This document shows, piece by piece, positions 39,524-48,733 of a stretch of DNA of 64,000 nt; the stretch's first letter is position 1, and each line of letters begins with the position of its first letter. The stretch lies in NCBI GenBank assembly GCA_016934035.1, contig JAFGTP010000066.1, positions 61,875 through 125,874 on the forward strand. The letters run 5' to 3'. Made by a program: the position numbers and the translations under genes. The notes beneath the pieces are model-generated. The model was not told the origin of the DNA. It saw only the letters and a program-made list of their open reading frames with translations, and made no database searches. This stretch comes from Fidelibacterota bacterium (GTDB lineage: Bacteria; Fidelibacterota; UBA2242; JAFGTP01).

Positions 39524-39570
39524 ATAAAAATAAAAGCCCTAACCGGTATTGAAGTTGACCAATTAGGGCT
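39524..39570 (-). terminator. Hairpin and T-tract between the two tRNA genes
   Basis: On the minus strand AGCCCTAA (39570-39563) pairs with TTAGGGCT (39542-39535), and TTTTATTTTTAT follows, ending right at the first base of tRNA-Glu. It looks like a terminator after tRNA-Gln but leaves no space for a tRNA-Glu promoter. Confidence 0.5.
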
Positions 39571-39575
39571 TCGTG

Positions 39576-39647
39576 CTGGGATGCAGGGATTCGAACCCCG
39601 ATAGACAGAACCAGAATCTGTTGTCCTAGCCGTTGAACGACATCCCA
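39576..39647 (-). tRNA. tRNA-Gln (anticodon CTG)
   Basis: This is a 72-base cloverleaf with acceptor TGGGATG/CATCCCA, anticodon stem ACAGA/TCTGT with loop TTCTGGT (anticodon CTG), and a T-arm GGGGTTCGAATCCCT. CCA is not encoded. Confidence 0.95.
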
Positions 39648-39664
39648 GTGTTAAAAAGCGTGTA

Positions 39665-39693
39665 AATTTAAATTCACAAATTTAATAAATCAA
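39665..39693 (-). promoter_or_regulatory. Promoter of tRNA-Gln
   Basis: On the minus strand TTGATT (39693-39688), a 17-base spacer and TAAATT (39670-39665) lie 17 bases before the tRNA. Spacing is ideal for a sigma-70-type promoter. Confidence 0.5.
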
Positions 39694-39699
39694 GAAAAT

Positions 39700-41091
39700 T
39701 TATATAATTTTATCGAGAACAAAGGCAAAACTTAATAAAAGGGCTGTGAGCAGATGAATCCAGATAGTCAGCCGATTGACAATAAGAAGTTCCTGAATTT
39801 TTCGGTACTTTGTTGAGCCCTGCCTGATGGCCACGATCGCCATGGGCAGTGTCAGAGTCATCAGCAAAGACCACCAGGGCAGCAATCCGAACACAGCAAA
39901 GGGCAAAACCCAAAGATAAGGAATAAACAATAATATAGAAAATAACTTCATGGCTTTGAATTTATCACCAATGGCAACAACAATGGTTTGTTTGCTGCTG
40001 TTCTTATCATCCCGGTAATCCTGAAATTCATTGATAAACAATATCATAATGACAAAAAAACTCAGCGGAACAGAAGCAATAATCGGAAGGATACTGAAAC
40101 CACCTTTACTTTGAATAAAATAACTTCCCAAAGTGATGATCGTTCCAAAGGCAAAACCAATAATTATTTCTGAAAGCCCAAATTTAGAATATTTTAGCAC
40201 AGGTGCCGAATAGCCGATAGAAAATAGTACGCCACTGAAACCAATCAGGATAATCCAGTAATTATTCATCAATAAAGCCAGATGCAATCCTGTGCCAAAA
40301 CCCAGTAATATTAAAAGAAGACCGGATAGTAAGGCCTTTTCCGGTGAAAAAATTCCTTTTTGAATGACTTTATATCCGCCGGTCAGTGTATTGGGGTTCA
40401 GGTTTGAATTATTTTTCACTGTCAGGTATTCCAGGAGTTCATTGATTAGATTAAAGCCCAAATAGACAAAACTAATACCCAGCAGAGTCATCAGAAAATA
40501 ATATAAATTAAACTCATGTCCGCTGTTCCAGGCAATGGCAGTTCCGAGGAAAACCGAAGCCAAGGGCGCTGTAATATACTGAAACCGAGTGGCTTCGAGC
40601 CAGGCACGTAGTGCAACCTTTGACTTGAACAGGATTTTTTTAACCAGACTTCTGTCGTTTTCTTTAAATTCCAGGACACTGTCCTCTTCATAATACTCAA
40701 ATTGTGTCCGTTGGATTTCAATGGGTTTGATATGATAGACAAAAGTCCTGCGGCTGAAAAAATAGCTTTTAAACCGGCGGTATCGATCTGTGAATTTTTT
40801 GGCCCATTCAAAATTTTCATCTTTATCTTCAATTTTTTCAATCAGTCCCTTGAGCTCAATTCCCTTGGATTTTGCATTGGATGCAGAGTCAAAAACCAGA
40901 TTGACTTCGGGATTATATTCCACCTGCTGTGCAATTTTTGAATTCTCATTTATGATCACATAAATATCAAAACCAATATTTATATATTGAATTTGCATAG
41001 AAGACACATTGGTGCCATAGCAGGAAGACAGGGTCACATATTTTTGTGTGTCGAGGTCTTTTTTTAATGTTTTATACAGTTGTAATGACAT
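39700..41091 (-). CDS. PNPOx-like domain fused to a UbiA-family prenyltransferase
   Basis: The 463-residue protein has an N-terminal split-barrel, pyridoxamine-phosphate-oxidase-like domain (1-140; AQQVEYNPEVNLVF and KGIELKG). This is joined to an eight- to nine-helix UbiA domain (about 160-463) of the MenA type. The second Asp-rich motif is recognisable (NEFQDYRDDK). The first, normally NDxxDxxxD, reads NLINELLEY, with Glu in place of Asp. UbiA enzymes attach polyprenyl chains to aromatic or polar acceptors in the membrane using Mg2+ held by both motifs, so activity may be altered. A PNPOx domain could bind flavin or heme. It lies 12 bases downstream of dinG and may end that operon. Confidence 0.8.
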   Translation of the reverse strand: MSLQLYKTLKKDLDTQKYVTLSSCYGTNVSSMQIQYINIGFDIYVIINENSKIAQQVEYNPEVNLVFDSASNAKSKGIELKGLIEKIEDKDENFEWAKKFTDRYRRFKSYFFSRRTFVYHIKPIEIQRTQFEYYEEDSVLEFKENDRSLVKKILFKSKVALRAWLEATRFQYITAPLASVFLGTAIAWNSGHEFNLYYFLMTLLGISFVYLGFNLINELLEYLTVKNNSNLNPNTLTGGYKVIQKGIFSPEKALLSGLLLILLGFGTGLHLALLMNNYWIILIGFSGVLFSIGYSAPVLKYSKFGLSEIIIGFAFGTIITLGSYFIQSKGGFSILPIIASVPLSFFVIMILFINEFQDYRDDKNSSKQTIVVAIGDKFKAMKLFSILLFIPYLWVLPFAVFGLLPWWSLLMTLTLPMAIVAIRQGSTKYRKIQELLIVNRLTIWIHLLTALLLSFAFVLDKII

Positions 41092-41103
41092 GTTTTTTTC
41101 CTT

Positions 41104-43995
41104 TTAATTTTTTTCTGCTTTGTTCCAGTTCTGAAAGAATTGCTTCACGGAATTTAGCAGGTTTTCCAGTCCGATGATTGTTTCGCTGTTTGTATACAAA
41201 GATTTTTTTATCATTCCTCCATATTGTTTTGTGTCAATTCGATTATCAAGAAATATGACAACACCATGATCTGTGGAAGTTCGAATCAGCCGGCCCACAC
41301 CCTGTCTCAGTTTTAGAATAGACTCGGGCAAATAGTATTCCATAAAGGAATTTCTGTTCTGGTTTTGCAGGACCTCATTATTGGCTTCCACAATGGGTTC
41401 CGAGGGTACTGCAAAAGGAATTTTTTCAATGATCAGAATTTGCAAAGCTTCTCCCCTAATGTCCACACCTTCCCAGAAACTGTCAGTCCCGAAGAGGACT
41501 GATTTTTTTTCGGCTTTGAACAGGTCCAGCAGAGATGTTCTCGATGTTCCGGTTCCCTGTGCCAGAAGTTTGACGCCCATTTTTTTGAATTCCGGCATTA
41601 CAAGATTATAAACCTGCTTTAGAGAAGAATAAGAGGTAAAGAGCACCATGATACCTTTTTTGACCTGGCGGGATAGTTGAATGATCATCTCGGCATTGGA
41701 ATGATAGCTGTTGAATCCTCCAGGTGTTGGTGTATAGACAATAAATTTCATTTGCTTGTCATAATCATAGGGCGATCCGACAGAAATCGTGGCGACATTG
41801 TTTCTATCAAAAAAACTGATTCCTATTCTGTTTTTAAAATAATCGAAACTGTTGGAAATTTTCAATGTGGCCGAGGTCAGAATAACGGAATTGAGATGTT
41901 TGTATATTGAATCATAGAGTTTCTCGCTGATATTCAGCGGTGTACAGGATAATTCAACGGATTTTTCATTGCCTTTTTTGTCCATTTCAAACCAAAAGAT
42001 CAATTCAGAATTATTGGCATCCGTTAAAAGTTGCAAGCCTGTATTCACTTCTGATAATTCCGATACCATTTTTTTTAGATCAGTTTTGGTTTTATCAAAA
42101 ACTTCCGGCAGGTCCTTGGCCAGTGTCTCCATTTTGAGCGTCAAAGATTCTATGTTTCGCTTCAATTTTGAGAGGTCTTCAATAAATTCTGAGGTAATTT
42201 TTTCCATTCCATTGAATTCGCCATAGAAATTTTTGTAGCGTTTCTTGATGCCATAGGTCCGTTCGTTTTCCGGTATGGTCTTGATTTTCTCTTTGGCAAT
42301 TTTCAGGAAAAATTCTTCAGAGATTTTGCGGGTTTCCTCCGTCTCTTCTGTCACCTCATTCAAATAGGTCCGTATGTTATGTTCCTGCTTTAGTCTGGAG
42401 GCGATATTTTCGGTGTCTTTGACCAGACCAACTCCTGCGCTTCCCGGTCTGACCAAATCATTCAGGAGGTACGAAATTCGGTTGTAATTGACAGAAACTG
42501 CGAAATAAGCATAGGCATTTTTCTCGACATTGTGGGCTTCGTCAATGATGAGGTCTGTATATCCGGGGATGACACTATTTTCTGCTGCTGCATCGGCAAA
42601 AAGCAGAGAATGATTGACAATAACCATATCCGAAACAGCCGCCTGACGACGGATTTTCCCCAGATAGCAGCCATCGTTTTTTTTACACTGGTCAGTGGTG
42701 CAATAACCAGGTTCCGAACAAATTTCTTTCCAAAGCCACCAGTTGGCCTGGGCATTGAAGCCGTTATTCTCGGAAATGTCGCCGGTTTTGGTATGTTTTA
42801 ACCAAATGACAATGGGTATTAAAGAAACACGCATATCCGCTTTGACCCGGCCTTTCAATTCCAGCAAAAGATTCTGCCAACGGGTCAAACAAAGGTAGTT
42901 GCTGCGGCCTTTTAACAATACAGCTTTAAAAGAAAGCCCCAGTTTGTTTTGAATAAAAGGTATTTCCTTATAAAAAATTTGTTCCTGCAAGGTTTTTGTA
43001 TTAGTCGCTACAACAACCCGGATTTTGTCCTCTTCCCTTCCGGGCTTTTTCATTTGCAGAACCGCAGGGACCAAATATGCCAGGGACTTGCCTACACCAG
43101 TCCCGGCTTCGATCATGGATAACTTTCCCTTTTCGATGGTTCGGTAAACAATTTCAGCCATTTTCGTTTGCTGCGGTCTCTCTTCATAATTTTCCAGAAT
43201 GTCAGCAATCTTACCGGAATTGGCAAAATAAAGGGGACCAATTTCCTCTTCAGTGATATCCCAACCATCTTCAAAATCATTTTTTCCGGAAATATTTGGC
43301 AGGGATTTCCAATCAATTTTCGGTTTTTTTCGGGTCAGCAATTCTTTGTCCCGCTTGGCTCTTTCCAGAAGATTTTTAAACAATTGCTTATTGGGTGTCG
43401 ATGTATTTTTCAAAATCTTACTGATGGTTTGAAATGTTTCGGCATCATAGAGCATGGCTTCATCAATCAATCGTAAAAAAATACGACCGGTATTATAGGT
43501 GTCCACTTCCGCGCGATGTGAACCTTCAGCCGAAAAGCCACAGTATTCAGCAACTGTTCCCAATTTGTGGTTTGGCAAATAGAAATAAAAAGCCCTTGAT
43601 AAAAGCAGAGTGTCATACAAAGTGTTGCCAAACTGATCATTCATACCAGCCCGGCGCAATTCACTTTTTAAAAATGCCATATCAAAGGCGAGATTGTGAC
43701 CCACAACAGGCAGGTCACCGATTAATTCCAACAGATCTTTTGCATAATATGCGAAGGATTTCTCACTTTTCAGCATTTCATTGGTTATGCCGGTCAGATT
43801 TTCGATTTCTGAGGTGATTTTTCTACCGGGATTGCAAAGAAAACTAAAGGAAGACTTCTTTTTCCCCGATTCAAATAGAATTGCGGAAAATTCAATGATG
43901 TAGTCTGCACCGGGATTCAGTCCAGTAGTTTCGACATCAAAAGCGATGAATTTGGTTAATTGCAATTCTTCCAGGTAATCGTACATAAAAATCAA
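41104..43995 (-). CDS. DinG-family helicase with N-terminal DnaQ-like 3'-5' exonuclease
   Basis: In this 963-residue protein, residues 15-180 form a DEDDh exonuclease domain (Asp20 and Glu22 in AFDVETTG; GHNLAFD; HRAEVDTYNT). The remainder is an XPD/DinG superfamily 2 helicase: Walker A AGTGVGKS (Lys303), four cysteines spaced as an iron-sulfur cluster site before motif II (EICSEPGYC, QCKKNDGC), the DEAH box at 485-488, and the C-terminal motifs GTDSFWEGVD and RQGVGRLIR. The exonuclease-helicase fusion is known from Firmicutes DinG. It probably acts on damaged or structured DNA or RNA. It overlaps the upstream reductase by four bases, giving it an odd position among isoprenoid genes. Confidence 0.92.
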   Translation of the reverse strand: MIFMYDYLEELQLTKFIAFDVETTGLNPGADYIIEFSAILFESGKKKSSFSFLCNPGRKITSEIENLTGITNEMLKSEKSFAYYAKDLLELIGDLPVVGHNLAFDMAFLKSELRRAGMNDQFGNTLYDTLLLSRAFYFYLPNHKLGTVAEYCGFSAEGSHRAEVDTYNTGRIFLRLIDEAMLYDAETFQTISKILKNTSTPNKQLFKNLLERAKRDKELLTRKKPKIDWKSLPNISGKNDFEDGWDITEEEIGPLYFANSGKIADILENYEERPQQTKMAEIVYRTIEKGKLSMIEAGTGVGKSLAYLVPAVLQMKKPGREEDKIRVVVATNTKTLQEQIFYKEIPFIQNKLGLSFKAVLLKGRSNYLCLTRWQNLLLELKGRVKADMRVSLIPIVIWLKHTKTGDISENNGFNAQANWWLWKEICSEPGYCTTDQCKKNDGCYLGKIRRQAAVSDMVIVNHSLLFADAAAENSVIPGYTDLIIDEAHNVEKNAYAYFAVSVNYNRISYLLNDLVRPGSAGVGLVKDTENIASRLKQEHNIRTYLNEVTEETEETRKISEEFFLKIAKEKIKTIPENERTYGIKKRYKNFYGEFNGMEKITSEFIEDLSKLKRNIESLTLKMETLAKDLPEVFDKTKTDLKKMVSELSEVNTGLQLLTDANNSELIFWFEMDKKGNEKSVELSCTPLNISEKLYDSIYKHLNSVILTSATLKISNSFDYFKNRIGISFFDRNNVATISVGSPYDYDKQMKFIVYTPTPGGFNSYHSNAEMIIQLSRQVKKGIMVLFTSYSSLKQVYNLVMPEFKKMGVKLLAQGTGTSRTSLLDLFKAEKKSVLFGTDSFWEGVDIRGEALQILIIEKIPFAVPSEPIVEANNEVLQNQNRNSFMEYYLPESILKLRQGVGRLIRTSTDHGVVIFLDNRIDTKQYGGMIKKSLYTNSETIIGLENLLNSVKQFFQNWNKAEKN

Positions 43996-45176
43996 AATCC
44001 GGCAAAAGCGCGAGCTACGTCAACCAAGAGTTTGGGCTTGTTCCAGACAACTTTTCTAAAAACTTCTGTCAGTGTAATGGATACGGGATCACGGTCAGCA
44101 AATTTTTCGGCCAAGCGGTCTAACTCCTCATCACTGATATTGAGAATTACTTCCTTGAGCCGGTAGAAAAAACCATTGTATTTTCCCGAATCTCTGCGCC
44201 ATTCTTTTTCAAAGGCCTTCAAAAATTTGGCACTTGTATCCTTTTCCAAAATTGCCCGGCCGCCCACCTTGCCGGCTCTGGTTCCAGTGCTCAGGGCCGG
44301 ACCAATCCCTTCACCGGTCACGGGGTTGGCCACACGGGCAGCGTCACCGATAATCATTAATCCATCCGCCACAAAGGATTCCAGGGGTTCTGCCACCGGC
44401 ACTCCACCCAGAATGTTGGTCAGTATTGAGGCTTCCGAAAAATTTACCGCCAGAAACTCATCAAGATATTGCCGGGCGTTTTTTTCTCCATTATGCTGGC
44501 CGCTAATACCGATGCCAATATTGGCGATTCCATCTCCTTTTGGGAAAAGCCAGATATAGCCTCCCGGTGCAATTTTTTGTGAAACCCAAAAATCAATCCG
44601 GTCTTTTTGCATTGCAATATTTGTAGCCAGGACCTGGGCGCAGGAATCGATATCGCAGGGTCTTAATTGTGTTTTCACGCCAAAGAACCGTGCAATTCGG
44701 GACTCCACACCATCGGCTGCAATAACCAGTTTTGCTTTGACCTGGTATTTTTTCCCATACTGTTCGATAAATACAAGAGCATGGGTTTCGTGTTTTTCAA
44801 CATGATAAACAAAAGCGCCGGTAAAAATTTGAGCACCCTTTCGGGCGGCCCAATCTGCCAGGTCCATATCAAAAATTCTGCGGTTGAGTATATAGCCCGA
44901 TTCTTTCAAGTGGACATCAACAATTTTACCCGAGGGGCTGATCAGCCGGCATTTGTCCGATTCGGAGGAAATCCAGGAATCCCTGATATTTTCTTTTCCC
45001 AGATATTTTTCAATAATAAACCGGCTGATTCCTTCGGCACAACGAACCGGGGCACCGATTTCATTATTTCGATGAAAAACCGCTACCGAGACGCCTTGTT
45101 CAGCTGCATGACGGGCTGCTGTCGTCCCTGCCGGGCCCCCTCCGACGACAACAATGTCATATTCAGTTTTTATCAT
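43992..45176 (-). CDS. Geranylgeranyl reductase family FAD-dependent oxidoreductase
   Basis: The 394-residue protein has an N-terminal FAD-binding motif (VVVGGGPAGTTAARHAA), the PVRCAEG segment with the Cys typical of geranylgeranyl reductases, a central ADGVESRIAR motif and a GGYIWLFPKGDG motif. The GDAARVANPVTGEGI flavin motif follows. The family saturates polyprenyl double bonds in archaeal lipids, chlorophyll or menaquinone side chains. A ferredoxin gene overlaps it directly upstream, and a UbiA prenyltransferase precedes that, so electrons probably come from the ferredoxin. Which isoprenoid is reduced cannot be decided from sequence. Confidence 0.88.
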   Translation of the reverse strand: MIKTEYDIVVVGGGPAGTTAARHAAEQGVSVAVFHRNNEIGAPVRCAEGISRFIIEKYLGKENIRDSWISSESDKCRLISPSGKIVDVHLKESGYILNRRIFDMDLADWAARKGAQIFTGAFVYHVEKHETHALVFIEQYGKKYQVKAKLVIAADGVESRIARFFGVKTQLRPCDIDSCAQVLATNIAMQKDRIDFWVSQKIAPGGYIWLFPKGDGIANIGIGISGQHNGEKNARQYLDEFLAVNFSEASILTNILGGVPVAEPLESFVADGLMIIGDAARVANPVTGEGIGPALSTGTRAGKVGGRAILEKDTSAKFLKAFEKEWRRDSGKYNGFFYRLKEVILNISDEELDRLAEKFADRDPVSITLTEVFRKVVWNKPKLLVDVARAFAGF

Positions 45177-45348
45177 CCTGCACCTGTTTCAAAGCAGCCG
45201 ACGGGCAGACTGCCACACAATTTTGGCATTCAATGCATTGTTCATGACTTATTTTAAGGCAATAATGATTGATTTCTATACAACTTTGCGGACAGACTGC
45301 AACACAATTGCCACACAGGTCGCAGAGCACTTTATTGGTGAGAATCAT
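45163..45348 (-). CDS. Small 2[4Fe-4S] ferredoxin
   Basis: The ferredoxin has 61 residues from ATG 45348, chosen because GAGGA lies five bases before it; a further in-frame ATG at 45366 lacks such a site. Two CxxCxxCxxxC sets (CDLCGNCVAVC and CIECQNCVAVC) bind two [4Fe-4S] clusters. Its 3' end overlaps the reductase start by 14 bases and its 5' end overlaps the UbiA gene. Ferredoxins next to geranylgeranyl reductase genes serve as electron donors in archaea such as Methanosarcina acetivorans; the same role is inferred here. Confidence 0.9.
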   Translation of the reverse strand: MILTNKVLCDLCGNCVAVCPQSCIEINHYCLKISHEQCIECQNCVAVCPSAALKQVQDDKN

Positions 45349-46321
45349 TCTCTTCCTCAAGAACATGGAAAGTTGGATAATCTAGTCCGAACCGCTGGTC
45401 ATAATAAAACCTGGATATGTAATAGTTCAGTCCCAAAGCCAGAAAAAAGAAAGGATATTCCACTGACAAAAAAATTGCCAGAAATAAAATTGAATATCTG
45501 ATTGTACGCAGGACCCAAATTTGACTGGGCCGGAATGATGCTATGACATACAGAGGAAAGGACAATAAAATCCCATGGGTGATCACCGGATCGTTTTCCT
45601 TCATCCCCAGAACAAAACCGAAGATCACGAGGACGAGAGATGACCAGACAATGATTTTGGGGCCGACCAATAAAGCAATGGTTTTCTTGTCCTGTTTTAC
45701 ATCGCCTTTTGCATCGGGTATGGTGGTCAGCATACTGACTGCACCCCAGGCACAGAGATAGGGAAGAAATTTTTGATAAGCCACAAGTTCAATTCTTCCG
45801 CTCATCTTCCAGCCGATCAGCATCAATAAAATTCCCGCCAGAAGATTGGCCAGAACGCCGAAAATCGGTTTATCTTTCCAGGAAAAAGGCTGAAAATTAT
45901 AAAAATATCCCCAAACCAACTCAAGCACAACCAGCAATCCAAAGATTTGCAGGTCCAGGATTAAAAAAGGAAGAGCCGGGACAACAGTCAGGACAAGAGC
46001 ATATTTTTTTGCAATTTCAACAGGTATATAATTTTCGGAAACCAAAAAGCACTTTTTATTTTCCTTGTCACTGGCCATATCCTGTAATTGGTTCCAGATG
46101 AACATGCCACCTGTGGAAAGGGTGATAAGTATAAATTGTACCAGAAGTCGGATATTCAAATCCAGGTTAAACCATGTGCTTTCTCCTGATGAATAAAGTT
46201 TGCCGGATTCATAGCCTGCCAGGGTGATGATCCAAACGGCAAAAAAGAGAGAGGGACGTAAAATATAAACGTAATCCAGGGGTTTGAGATATTTTTCAGG
46301 TATTTTAATTTTCATGGTCAT
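45332..46321 (-). CDS. UbiA-family prenyltransferase
   Basis: The 329-residue membrane protein has about eight or nine helices and both Asp-rich motifs intact: NQLQDMASDKENKK near 85 and PDAKGDVKQDKKT near 200. It transfers a polyprenyl group from the diphosphate to an acceptor in the membrane. The pattern is closer to the general UbiA/DGGGP-synthase/chlorophyll-synthase group than to UbiA proper; no acceptor can be assigned. It starts eight bases after the purF stop and overlaps the ferredoxin gene, which implies a shared pathway with the ferredoxin and geranylgeranyl reductase. Confidence 0.85.
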   Translation of the reverse strand: MTMKIKIPEKYLKPLDYVYILRPSLFFAVWIITLAGYESGKLYSSGESTWFNLDLNIRLLVQFILITLSTGGMFIWNQLQDMASDKENKKCFLVSENYIPVEIAKKYALVLTVVPALPFLILDLQIFGLLVVLELVWGYFYNFQPFSWKDKPIFGVLANLLAGILLMLIGWKMSGRIELVAYQKFLPYLCAWGAVSMLTTIPDAKGDVKQDKKTIALLVGPKIIVWSSLVLVIFGFVLGMKENDPVITHGILLSFPLYVIASFRPSQIWVLRTIRYSILFLAIFLSVEYPFFFLALGLNYYISRFYYDQRFGLDYPTFHVLEEENDSHQ

Positions 46322-46328
46322 CTTTCAT

Positions 46329-47672
46329 TTATTGAATTTTTTCTATGTAATCACCAGTAAAACAAGCGGTACAATACTGACAGTCTGGTTTATCAACAGC
46401 ATCCAGTAATCCCTGGACACTGAGATATTCTATGCTGTCGACTTTCAGGTGCTCTCGGATTTCTGCCAGTGTCTTTTGATTGGCAATCAACTCTTCCTGA
46501 GAGGGAAAATCCATCCCGTAGTAGCAGGGATATTTGACGGGCGGGGACCCAATGCGAATATGGATTTCTCGGGGGCCGGCCTTTTTGACCAGTTTTACCA
46601 GTTTTTTTAATGTTGTTCCCCGAACAATTGAATCATCAACAATCACGATTTTTTTGTCTTTAATCACTCCGTCGATGGTATTAAATTTCAGTTTAACCGC
46701 CATATCGCGCATGTTTTGAGACGGATGGATAAAGGAACGTCCAATATAATGGTTTCGAATCAGACCAATCTCGTACCGGGCTTCTGAGCGCTGAGAGAAC
46801 CCGATAGCCGTCGTATTACTGGAATCGGGTACGGAAAAAACGATATCTGCATCGGCTACAGGGCTTTCCATGGCTAATATTTTTCCAAATTTTCGTCGTG
46901 ACTTGTCAACCGATTGACCGAATATAATACTGTCTGGCCGTGAAAAATAGACATATTCAAAAATACAATGTTTAGGTTCAGGCTTGTCAAATTGCAAACT
47001 TTTCAGGCTGCCATTTTCCAGAATGAGCATTTCTCCCGGTTCGATTTCACGAAGGTAATCTGCGCCGATGAGGTCCATGGCGCAGGTTTCAGAACTAAAA
47101 ATGTAACCCTCATCAATTTTACCCATACAAAGCGGCCGAATTCCATGACAGTCCCGGGCCACCAGCATTTTTTCATTATACATCATGATGATCGAAAAAG
47201 CACCCCTGACCTGCTTGATTGCAGCCAAAGCCTTTTCTTCAAAACTATCTCCCCTGGCATGGGCAAAAAGATGAATAAAATATTCAGTGTCCGACGTGGT
47301 CTGAAATATTGTACCCTTGTCTTCCAGTTCTTTTTTTATTTTTTCGAGATTTACAAGGTTACCATTATGGACAATACTCAGTTTTGAATCTTTGTAATTA
47401 AAAACCAGGGGTTGAATATTTTTTCTGGATTTATCGCCATGGGTTGAATAGCGGTTGTGGCCCAAGGCATAATTACCCTTGAGAAAATCCAATTTGCTCT
47501 TGTCAGCGAACACATCGGGAACAAGTCCTTTGTCCTTTTCCCAGTAATTATTTTCACCATCAAAAGTAACAATACCGCAACCCTCCTGGCCACGGTGCTG
47601 CAAAGCATATAAACTCAAATAGGCCAAAGTTGCAGCCTCCTGATGATTATAAATACCAACTATTCCACACAT
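46329..47672 (-). CDS. purF: Amidophosphoribosyltransferase PurF
   Basis: The protein has 447 residues. The N-terminus MCGIVGI places the catalytic Cys at position 2 without a propeptide. A glutaminase domain is followed by a type I phosphoribosyltransferase domain with the PRPP loop VIVDDSIVRGTT at about 345. The C-terminal CQYCTAC cluster suggests an iron-sulfur type enzyme like that of Bacillus subtilis. It makes phosphoribosylamine, the first step of purine synthesis, in the cytoplasm. Its start overlaps the PHP gene by 13 bases, so it appears co-transcribed with non-purine genes. No other pur gene is nearby. Confidence 0.97.
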   Translation of the reverse strand: MCGIVGIYNHQEAATLAYLSLYALQHRGQEGCGIVTFDGENNYWEKDKGLVPDVFADKSKLDFLKGNYALGHNRYSTHGDKSRKNIQPLVFNYKDSKLSIVHNGNLVNLEKIKKELEDKGTIFQTTSDTEYFIHLFAHARGDSFEEKALAAIKQVRGAFSIIMMYNEKMLVARDCHGIRPLCMGKIDEGYIFSSETCAMDLIGADYLREIEPGEMLILENGSLKSLQFDKPEPKHCIFEYVYFSRPDSIIFGQSVDKSRRKFGKILAMESPVADADIVFSVPDSSNTTAIGFSQRSEARYEIGLIRNHYIGRSFIHPSQNMRDMAVKLKFNTIDGVIKDKKIVIVDDSIVRGTTLKKLVKLVKKAGPREIHIRIGSPPVKYPCYYGMDFPSQEELIANQKTLAEIREHLKVDSIEYLSVQGLLDAVDKPDCQYCTACFTGDYIEKIQ

Positions 47673-48733
47673 TGTTCGTTCTTATCCCTCATTTTGATAT
47701 GATTTGAATATATCCAGCCGCGTCGTTTTCTCTTCACTTCGATCCTGTAAATGCCGGGAGAGACTTCGATGGAAATTCCCTTTGATTTTTTTTCAATGTG
47801 ACAAACTTTTCCATTACAAATAATTTTGATAAATCCCTGTAGAGGCAATTGGACATGCAACATGGCCCGGTCACCGAAAAATTCATCTCCCATCTGAAAA
47901 TTCTGGTCATTATGCTCCATCCAAAAACGAAATCCCGATGCATCCCCCCTCTTGATGTTTGCAATGTAAGACCTTCCGTGGCGAATTGTATTTAAAATAA
48001 TCTGCTCATTTTGTTTATCGGTATTTTCTTTGCTCAACGGTTCTTCCGTCAAGAGGTAGGTCCGAATAGATTTGAACATCACTTTATAATGAAAAATAGC
48101 TTTAGAAAAAATTCCCAGAATTTTCACCTTTATGGCATGGACATCAACAGAACCGACACCGGTAACTTTCCGGCTCAGATTAGCCGAGTCCCACCACTGC
48201 ATCAGGTTTTTCTTGGGAGATTTAGCAAAACTACGTGGCCGGGCTGCATTCCAGTAACGATTTTTAAGGGTTGTTTCTTCCATCCAGTGGGACATCATAT
48301 TCCAAATTTCAATCACTTTAATTTCGGAATAATCCAGCGTGGTCCAGGATATGGGTGGAAAACCGGGAAGGGAAGTTTTTATATCCCGCTCCTCAAAAGG
48401 GTGGGCTGCAATTCCAAGGGCATTTCTCTTTTCAACTTCACGGATATATTCCTGATGAGTCAGTTCTTTTGGCAGCACTTCATCAATGCCGAAGGCCAGG
48501 TAGTGATGCTGGTCTTCAGGGTCCTGAATTTCATAACCGATATGAACAAAAAGGGAATCATGCCAGCCGCCATAGCCTTCTTCTTTGCCTTTGAGAGTCA
48601 TATGGTCTGACATCAGGAGATAATCCAATCGGACTTCTTGCGCAAAACCAATAATTTCAGGATAGGTGCCGCTGCCATCGGAATAAATTGAGTGACCATG
48701 GATACAACCGGTATATTCGTAAAGTTTTTTCAT
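47660..48733 (-). CDS. PHP-domain metal-dependent phosphoesterase-like protein
   Basis: The 357-residue protein has the metal-binding motifs of the PHP superfamily: HGHSIYSDGSG (two His) near 13, MSDHMTL near 41, and GIAAHPFEERD near 111, plus a later Asp-Val-His (VDVHAIK). The C-terminal 90 residues are beta-rich and resemble the extra domain of uncharacterised PHP proteins. Such proteins hydrolyse phosphoesters, including nucleotides or histidinol phosphate; the substrate is unknown. The gene overlaps the DUF2279-like gene by four bases and purF by 13. Confidence 0.8.
   Translation of the reverse strand: MKKLYEYTGCIHGHSIYSDGSGTYPEIIGFAQEVRLDYLLMSDHMTLKGKEEGYGGWHDSLFVHIGYEIQDPEDQHHYLAFGIDEVLPKELTHQEYIREVEKRNALGIAAHPFEERDIKTSLPGFPPISWTTLDYSEIKVIEIWNMMSHWMEETTLKNRYWNAARPRSFAKSPKKNLMQWWDSANLSRKVTGVGSVDVHAIKVKILGIFSKAIFHYKVMFKSIRTYLLTEEPLSKENTDKQNEQIILNTIRHGRSYIANIKRGDASGFRFWMEHNDQNFQMGDEFFGDRAMLHVQLPLQGFIKIICNGKVCHIEKKSKGISIEVSPGIYRIEVKRKRRGWIYSNHIKMRDKNEQCVE

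Noticed and set aside
44667..45257. 196-residue plus-strand frame across the geranylgeranyl reductase and ferredoxin
   Set aside because: It is antisense to two well-supported genes and has no family features.
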